NCBI GenBank assembly: GCA_038501195.1
Contig: JBBPUQ010000006.1
Location: 992,001-1,056,000, forward strand
DNA length: 64,000 nucleotides
Direction of reading: 5' to 3'
Source: Nemania diffusa
Lineage: Eukaryota > Ascomycota > Sordariomycetes > Xylariales > Xylariaceae
Every line of letters starts with the position of its first letter. Position 1 is the stretch's first letter. The notes beneath the pieces were generated by a model. The model saw only the letters and a program-made list of their open reading frames with translations. It made no database searches and was not told the DNA's origin. Below, piece after piece: positions 57,988 through 64,000 of this stretch. Both the position numbers and the translations under genes were made by a program.

Positions 57988-59157
57988 CTAGCCCGCACTC
58001 TTGGCCGTGGCTCTCTTGGCCGCGTTCCGGGCCTTGCGCTCGTCCTTCTCGCGGTTGCGGGCCTGGTTCAAGCTCAGCGGACGCTGCCAGTGCGGATCCT
58101 GCCGTCTCCTGGCGCGCTCCGCCAGGGCCCGCTCGGAGGTGTCATCGAGGGCGAAGCGGCCGAGCTCGCCGGCGCGCCACTGGTTGACGATCCAGTCGGC
58201 GGCGTGCTCGGTCGAGGGGACGCCGCCCTTGAGCAGCTTGCCGGTGCGGACGGCGACGGCGCCGAGGAACCGCTCCACGTCATTGGTGGGCTCGCAGAGC
58301 GCCCCGTAGAGGGAGGGGTTGCGCAGGTTCAGGTTGAACAGCAGGTAGTCGGCGAGGGTCTCGGCGGGGATGATGCCGTCCTTGACGCAGCCGACGAGCG
58401 CGAGCTTGAGCATCTCCTCGACCGTCTCCGCGTACGGCGTGAACACGCCCGGCGTGTCGTACACGTACACGCCCCCGCCGTAGTCGGGCGGCGGCTCGTC
58501 GCGGTCGGCGAAGAAGGCGGGGCGGGCGGGCGGCGAGAGAGACGGGACAGCCGAGTGGTCCGAGCCGGCGGCGAGGATGCGCACGGGGCCCCCCATCTTC
58601 CTCGTGACGCCCGGGTTCGAGCCCGTGCGCGCCGCCTTGGGCAGCCCCATGCCCTGGAGGCGCAGCGCGTTCAGCAGCGACGACTTGCCCGTGTTCGGCA
58701 TGCCGACCACGAGCACGCGCAGGCCCAGGGGCGAGTCGTGCGCCGCCGCGCGCTCCTTGATGGCGTCGAAGAGGCGCGCCACGAGGCGCGCGTTGCGGTC
58801 GTGCGTGAACGCGATGTCGGGCCTGCGGCCGGTGCCGCTCGCGCTGCCCACGGGCGCGTTCCACTGCGCCAGCAGGTGCCGCTGCTCCTCGAGCCACCTG
58901 GGCCCCGCCGACGCCGACGCGCAGAGGTCGCACTTGGTGTACACGACGATGCGGTCGCGGCCCGCGAGCGTGGACTCGAAGAGCTCGTTCGCTGACGTCA
59001 GCGGCACGCGGCTGTCGCGGCACTCGAGGACGAGGCCGACGTTTGACATGATCTGCTTGATGCCCACCAGGGCCGACTTGTGGTGGCCGATATAATACGT
59101 CCGCGTTATGTTGGCGGAGGCCTCGAAGAGCGTGCGGGGCACGAAGGATGCCGCCAT
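57988..59157 (-). CDS. mtg1: mitochondrial ribosome-associated GTPase 1 (Mtg1/YlqF-type)
   Basis: Intronless, 389 aa. The G motifs come in the circularly permuted order of the YlqF/Mtg1 family: G4 TKCD (74-77), then G1 GMPNTGKS (152-159), a PGVT G2-like loop (182-185) and G3 DTPG (234-237). An N-terminal KSALVGIKQIMSNVGLVLECRDSR precedes G4, and the C-terminal domain (ETLADYLLFNLN onward) follows. These GTPases act in late assembly of the mitochondrial large ribosomal subunit. A Pro/Ala-rich insert (about 200-225) sits between G2 and G3. The C-terminus is strongly basic (RNREKDERKARNAAKRATAK). Coding GC is very high, so the antisense strand also carries a long spurious open frame (57,934-58,995). 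Confidence 0.93.
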   Translation of the reverse strand: MAASFVPRTLFEASANITRTYYIGHHKSALVGIKQIMSNVGLVLECRDSRVPLTSANELFESTLAGRDRIVVYTKCDLCASASAGPRWLEEQRHLLAQWNAPVGSASGTGRRPDIAFTHDRNARLVARLFDAIKERAAAHDSPLGLRVLVVGMPNTGKSSLLNALRLQGMGLPKAARTGSNPGVTRKMGGPVRILAAGSDHSAVPSLSPPARPAFFADRDEPPPDYGGGVYVYDTPGVFTPYAETVEEMLKLALVGCVKDGIIPAETLADYLLFNLNLRNPSLYGALCEPTNDVERFLGAVAVRTGKLLKGGVPSTEHAADWIVNQWRAGELGRFALDDTSERALAERARRRQDPHWQRPLSLNQARNREKDERKARNAAKRATAKSAG

Positions 59158-60012
59158 TGTCGGGGATATCGTAAGACAAGGCTAGAGCCCTGCGTCTTAT
59201 GGCGGGTTTGAATTGGAAGGCTTGTTGAGCTTGCAGGTCATTGTGACAACTAAGGCTAAGTGTAGCGATGTCGAGTTCTGGTATTAGAGGCGTTTGCAGC
59301 CCAATTGATCCAGCCTCGAAAATATTAATAAAAAAAATCAATCAGCCTTGTAAAAGATCTAGAGCTGCAGGGATTTTTGTTATCAATGACGTTATGTTCT
59401 TTATCAAGGAATTCTCATTGGTAGTATCCACTCTTTCTATTTTAAGCTACATAAGACCCTCATTTTTAAAATATGGGGTTGAGGCAGATCAAAACGTGGG
59501 GTCCTACCCTAGACATGAGTAACTCCACCCAATTACTGCATAGGTATTCCCATGAGATTCTAGATAGCCACTTTCTTCCTTTTTCTGAGACAGTTAGTAT
59601 TACACCATATCTCCCATAATCTATAATCACCAAGTATCACTTCACTACAATGGCCCCTTTAATAATCATACGGCCGCCCTATACACTCAATAGTGTTATC
59701 ACAGTTAGATTAGGATCATGGCTCAAGCTCCCTCGCTGAAGTTGCCATTCTTCTCGATATAATATCACTTTCTAAATGGCGTTAGAGAAACTCTTCGAAT
59801 GCGTAGCTTTAAGTCTTCCTGGAAATTCATTGGATTCAATAAAGGGATTTTTTTAATTAATTTGTTGGATTCAACACGTGGTTTAAGCATACTTAGTATT
59901 ACGATCGTCACGTTCCTGCATACTGTTAATCCTAGCGTCACTAACAAACCATGGTAACACATCCCAACCCAAGCCGCTGGGTCTCCCGTCCTTGACCACC
60001 AAATAGCATGGC
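59158..60012. other. intergenic
   Basis: GTPase promoter and DNA downstream of the SnoaL-like gene. AT-rich. No gene seen. Confidence 0.5.
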
Positions 60013-61000
60013 TTAATCTAAGCTTGGCGGGGTCACAGCAGCCACAGGCTCGCCACCACGCCCCATTACCGGACAACCCGCCATCGGCGTCCTCACAGCC
60101 CGATTCCCCGGGTCCATCTGCCGAAACATCTCATCAGAGTCAAACCACGTCTTCAGCTTCGTGACCTGCATGCTCTCATTCAAGTGTGCGACAGTCACGC
60201 CCGTGATGTCGATGAGGCGGCCAGTCGCCGGGACCTTGACGCTCTCGCCCGCACTGCAGCACCATCAGCAAACCGTCCTCCCCACATCCCACCCCAGCAA
60301 AGCCTAGAAACCAATAATAATAAGAATAAGACTGTCGACTCACGCGTTCACGGCACTGTACTCCCCCCGGAACTCCCCCCAGTGCCGCCACTTGAACGCC
60401 ACGACGGGCGGCTCGGTGTACACCTCGAGCACCTCCCACGCGAACGTCGGCATCATGCGCTTGAACGCCTTGTGGCTCGCGCCGAAGTCCATGGCCCCCG
60501 GGTCGTAGTATTCGCCGGGCGCCAGGATGGCGCTGTACGTGCCGACGCGCAGCATGTGCGCCGCCGACACGGCCGCGCCCTCGTTCACCGCGAACGAGTA
60601 CCGCGCCGCGTCCACCGTGCGCCAGTCCGCCAGCCGCGTCTTGAACGAGGCCTCGATCTCCCAGTTCTTGACCAGGTTCTCGACGAGGTGGGGGAGGCTG
60701 TCTGCGGCGTGGTGGCGGCTTTTGGCTTTGCGCGGGTGGGGTTAGCGGTGCGAGGAGTCGAGACAGGGGGGTGGGTTTCTAGGGAGGAGGGAGAGAGGGA
60801 GGAAGGGCAGATGAGTTTGGCCGGAGTTCGGACTTACTTTCTGCGTAGTACTTTCGCGTTTTCGTGTAGTCGGGCGGCTGCTTATACCTCCATTCTGCGT
60901 CGGCATCGTGCAACACGGCGTCGGGGTCCGTCATATAGTCCGGTAGCGCGACAGGCTGCTGCTCTGCAGACGCGAGATTAGGTTCGTCCCGCGAAGCCAT
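60013..61000 (-). CDS. SnoaL-like (pathogen-related protein-like) protein, 261 aa
   Basis: Three exons on the minus strand (61000..60838, 60725..60344, 60253..60013) give 261 aa. It starts MASRDEPNLAS, then ALPDYMTDPDAVLHDADAEWRY. The splice yields YYAETKSRHHAADSL, followed by LVENLVKNWEIEASFKTRLADWRTVD, a signature of fungal and plant 'pathogen-related' proteins with a SnoaL-like fold. It continues with GEYYDPGAMDFGASHKAFKRMMPTFAWEV, FKWRHWGEFRGEY and VTGRLIDITGVTVAHLNE. The fold is a cone-shaped hotdog-like barrel used for isomerase, hydratase or binding roles; the reaction here is unknown. No signal peptide, so probably cytosolic. The exon 2/3 join is supported by frame and conserved text. 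Confidence 0.82.
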
Positions 61001-62233
61001 GTTCAGCAAAGTATATAATTCACAGTAACACTACAGAGCCTTGATATATGCTCTACTATTTCTGTTAACCCGATTTTGGTCTTAGGGGTAGGTATGCAAT
61101 TTCATTTTCAGCATATCGAGAAGTGAGCGCCGGCGTTCGTTCTCTTGTACTTGCGGCAGACCATCTGTGCGCTGCCACACACCAGTTTCGGAGGCGTCAC
61201 AGCACGAGCCATGGCATGATGTCCTCTCTTCACCCATGCTCACCTTGGGAAGACTTAGCTTTCGTTATCTGTCCAACATTGTGCACACTCCTAAGAAGCG
61301 GAGGTGGGCAAGCAAGCCGAGGCAGCGTAGCAGGGGAAGTCCCGGGTGACCGGCACATGGTTCTAGACATGGTTCTAGAACTTGCATGGTGTGTTGCACA
61401 GCCGCTAACGCTGAATCCGAGGCCGACATGATGCATATTAGCGAGGCTTACGTGGTGAGAATTCGCAATGTTGAGCTGATAAGTCGGCCCGTGGGTGGTA
61501 AGAAGTTTAGGGGCAATGGTGATTCGCTAGAGCCTCAGTCTAGGCGGGTCCATCTTCACGTTTTCTATACATCTCCTTGCCTTAAATGGCGCCACTGGCT
61601 CTTGGGCGGGAAAACTCCCTGGCGAGATTTCATATATCTGCTATGGTAACTGTCAGGATTCCAAAGAGGTAGATATATTGGTAACTTGGCTATACATCTA
61701 AGCCCCCTCTTAGAGCATATGAGCTATTAATCGGTTAGCCAATATCTTAAATTATACCACTTCAATCACGGTTGTCACAACTGCTACCCATTGAATGACC
61801 AAGCTCCCTAGCTGTGGATTTCACGGCGACTATATTGTTGATTTCGATGCTGCCATCTAATTCTGATTTGAGACTGCACGTGAACAAATCTTTGTATTGA
61901 CTCCAAACACCTCAATTCATGTTACCCGGGAACAAATTATCACTACGACAACATGACAATACTGAGCCTCAATCCTTTAACCCTCGGCCACTTGATTATG
62001 TAGTCTAGATATAATCGAACCCGGACTTGAACAAGTACCTCTCGATACGATCTGCCTTTCATTATGAACAATCTCCAATGGCTACCTAGGCCCAGTACAT
62101 GGACTCGTATCATTTCATCAGCAAACTGCGCGTGCCTCTACAATACGAGCAGCATCAAGATTTAGCCCAGGTCCATTTTTGCCGACCTTGTCAAATTTTA
62201 TAGAAATCTGACACAAGGACATCAAACAATAGA
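61001..62233. other. intergenic
   Basis: SnoaL-like gene promoter and DNA downstream of the ipa-like gene. Frames at 61,123-61,649 (+) look random. No gene seen. Confidence 0.5.
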
Positions 62234-64000
62234 TCAGTTCAACGGAAACGGGCTCCCATGATAATTTATGGTCTGGAACGTATCTTTGCCCCAGCCATAA
62301 AGTCGACTAAGACGACGAGCAAAGACAAGCAATAGATACCCTTCAATGCGTGACCGATGCGGACGATGTAATGTGAGCGGAGTCTGGACGGCCATGCTCT
62401 CCGGGGGGAAGAATGTGAAGACGGAGCCAAATTTAGGTATAACCGAAAACCCGAGCTCCGCTAAAGCGGACTCGAAGTTGACCCATGCGATAGACCCACG
62501 AGACTCAGCCCGACCAAATAATATGGAGAATAACTCAGCCGTGGCAGGTTTAACATTGATTGGCTTGAGAGATGGCGGAGGAGCTGGGGCGGCAGCGATA
62601 GCTTCTAAGTCGCTTGAGGAGATTTCGTACATGGATGAGTGTGCCGGCCGGGTCTTCTCTTTCTGTCGTCTCTCCCGTACGCGGGCTTCAGGCTCCTTCG
62701 GGGGCTCCGGAGGGAATGGTATATACTCTCCCTTGGTTTCTTTGTTGGCGTTTTCATGGAATTCTGTAGTACATTCATTGATCAAGTCTATGTACAGATA
62801 TCCTATTTTCGAACCAGTTTTGTCGGCGATAAATTCGTCAAATGCCTTCAATGCACCCGCTGCCACTCCTGGTTCTAGGAGGTTGTCAATTGGAATAACG
62901 AAGCTAGATAGGTCGAGCCCGAGCTTGACTTGATTTAATTCAGCTTCTAACTCTGTAGCTCCGTTGACAAATCTCAGGCCTTTCCTGCGACTAAACGCGG
63001 GCATCGAAAGTGCCTGCGAGAGCGATTGGGTGAAGGCCGCAATAACGGCTAGGTCACCAAGAGCATCGATCACCCCTTCGCATAGATGGTCTCTCTTATC
63101 GGGCGTCTTGCCATGTAGTTCCTCGAGTTTCGTCAACCACTCAACCGCCTTCGAAGCGGTGACTTCAGTTTGACAAAGACGTAGTAGGTAATGAAGTTGC
63201 TGGTTATCGCCGGCAAGGACCTCTGGTTTGCCCCTTAAGACGATACGCGCATTTCCGTTGTCGTATGCATTAGAAACCCGCTTAAAACACTGGCCCGTAC
63301 AAGGCGTTGACATTTGACGTCTTAGCATTGTCTGTGCACGGATATACTCGAAATGGCACAGGTTAGCCGTTGCTTGTAGAACCATGTCTCGCACAGTCTT
63401 GCCAGCTGAGTCGCTCTCGAGAAACCTCAACAGTTCACACATGTAAAGCCAGATGACCGAACCCTTCACAGCGTTGTGGACCGTATCATGGAACGCAGCA
63501 CTAACAAACTTGTCCGTATGTGCGGGTAGTCTGCGGCCTTTTTCATCGGCGAGGAGCTCAGGCCTGGTGAAGAACCAATTATTGAGGAGATGTGTGAGTA
63601 CCACAGGTTCCGTGCAAACTAAGGCTAGAGTATCATCGAGAGAGGCTTTCTGATCTAGGGCCATATCTATGAGAGCAGGAAGATCGAGCTTTGGAGGTGA
63701 TGACTTAATAGAGAGCTTAGAAAGGGCAGCAGTCGCAGCATCGGAAGACTTATTGGGGCGTTCCTTTTGACTTCGAGTGGTGTAAGCCATATCTAGGATA
63801 TCCTCAATCATGATGTTAAGGCACTGTAGGAGGTAGGTCTGCCTCATTAGAACCAACTCGCCTACAGACTGGGGAACACAGTATCCGTCATCCATTGCGG
63901 GCTTCAGTTGTGCAAGGGCGTGCTCCCTGTCTGGGGCGAATATATACGTCTGCCCATATAGATCGCCAGGGATAAAGAGCGTATAACAGCCGGGGAACGA
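62234..64000 (-). CDS. ipa-like fungal protein, 3' part (5' end beyond the window)
   Basis: The minus frame is open from the right edge to the stop at 62,234, giving at least 588 residues; the start is outside. Text such as CVPQSVGELVLMRQTYLLQCLNIMIEDILD and FGSVFTFFPPESMAVQTPLTLHRPHRSRIEGYLLL near the end matches what I recall of fungal proteins annotated as 'ipa protein'. The middle is helical with no recognised enzyme motif; near the C-terminus is a charged EARVRERRQKEKTR linker. No membrane segment is visible. The biochemical role of this family is not known to me. Confidence 0.75.
   Translation of the reverse strand, partial: SFPGCYTLFIPGDLYGQTYIFAPDREHALAQLKPAMDDGYCVPQSVGELVLMRQTYLLQCLNIMIEDILDMAYTTRSQKERPNKSSDAATAALSKLSIKSSPPKLDLPALIDMALDQKASLDDTLALVCTEPVVLTHLLNNWFFTRPELLADEKGRRLPAHTDKFVSAAFHDTVHNAVKGSVIWLYMCELLRFLESDSAGKTVRDMVLQATANLCHFEYIRAQTMLRRQMSTPCTGQCFKRVSNAYDNGNARIVLRGKPEVLAGDNQQLHYLLRLCQTEVTASKAVEWLTKLEELHGKTPDKRDHLCEGVIDALGDLAVIAAFTQSLSQALSMPAFSRRKGLRFVNGATELEAELNQVKLGLDLSSFVIPIDNLLEPGVAAGALKAFDEFIADKTGSKIGYLYIDLINECTTEFHENANKETKGEYIPFPPEPPKEPEARVRERRQKEKTRPAHSSMYEISSSDLEAIAAAPAPPPSLKPINVKPATAELFSILFGRAESRGSIAWVNFESALAELGFSVIPKFGSVFTFFPPESMAVQTPLTLHRPHRSRIEGYLLLVFARRLSRLYGWGKDTFQTINYHGSPFPLN

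Noticed and set aside
57934..58995. 353-codon plus-strand ORF
   Set aside because: Antisense shadow of the GC-rich GTPase gene; its composition is Arg/Ala/Gly/Val-biased as expected for such shadows.
62000..62060. GGTTCGATT box on the minus strand
   Set aside because: Flanking bases cannot form a T stem, so no tRNA call.

Overview
The window looks like nuclear DNA of a filamentous ascomycete (Pezizomycotina, probably Sordariomycetes). Genes are interrupted by short GT...AG introns (mostly 50-210 bp). The gene content is typical of moulds: a HET-domain protein, a GT62 (Anp1-type) mannosyltransferase, a P-type H+-ATPase, a fungal P450, a Cti6-like PHD protein and an ipa-type protein. Intergenic DNA is AT-richer and studded with TACCTA/TAGGTA words. 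I rebuilt the exon joins by hand. For every multi-exon protein gene below, except the interrupted one at 4.9-5.9 kb, the joined exons sum to a multiple of three and end at a stop; no transcript data were available.

Layout. 0.5-2.8 kb (+): membrane-anchored pepsin-fold protein with altered catalytic motifs. 4.9-5.9 kb (+): interrupted spliced gene of no family I recognise. 7.2-9.9 kb (+): type II membrane nucleotide pyrophosphatase/phosphodiesterase. 10.7-11.6 kb (+): secreted lipase. 11.9-12.7 kb (+): decayed short-chain dehydrogenase. 13.5-14.7 kb (+): GT62 glycosyltransferase. 15.5-16.1 kb (-): small secreted protein. 17.1-18.6 kb (-): SRPK-like kinase ending against a 30-nt C tract. 19.6-21.6 kb (+): two hypothetical proteins. 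21.6-27.4 kb: gene desert with a short inverted-repeat element and a 15-bp minisatellite.

27.4-33.6 kb (-): P450 and, upstream on the same strand, a 1066-aa plasma-membrane H+-ATPase. 35.3-37.3 kb (-): HET protein. 40.2-41.8 kb (-): mitochondrial SDR (arabinitol-dehydrogenase type). 44.2-48.8 kb (-): 1518-aa disordered fungal protein. 50.9-52.8 kb (-): conserved fungal Cys-motif protein. 55.3-57.4 kb (+): Cti6-like Rpd3L subunit. 58.0-59.2 kb (-): Mtg1-type mitochondrial GTPase, convergent with it. 60.0-61.0 kb (-): SnoaL-like pathogen-related protein. 62.2-64.0 kb (-): 3' part of an ipa-like protein running off the window.

The right third (40-64 kb) reads as conserved housekeeping and regulatory genome. 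The left two thirds read as accessory: secreted or membrane proteins, decayed genes, a HET gene and long AT-rich spacers. I see no complete biosynthetic cluster, CRISPR, prophage or autonomous transposon. The best leads for something undescribed are the unassigned spliced gene at 4.9-5.9 kb, the catalytically altered pepsin-fold receptor-like protein, and the small element and minisatellite in the desert.
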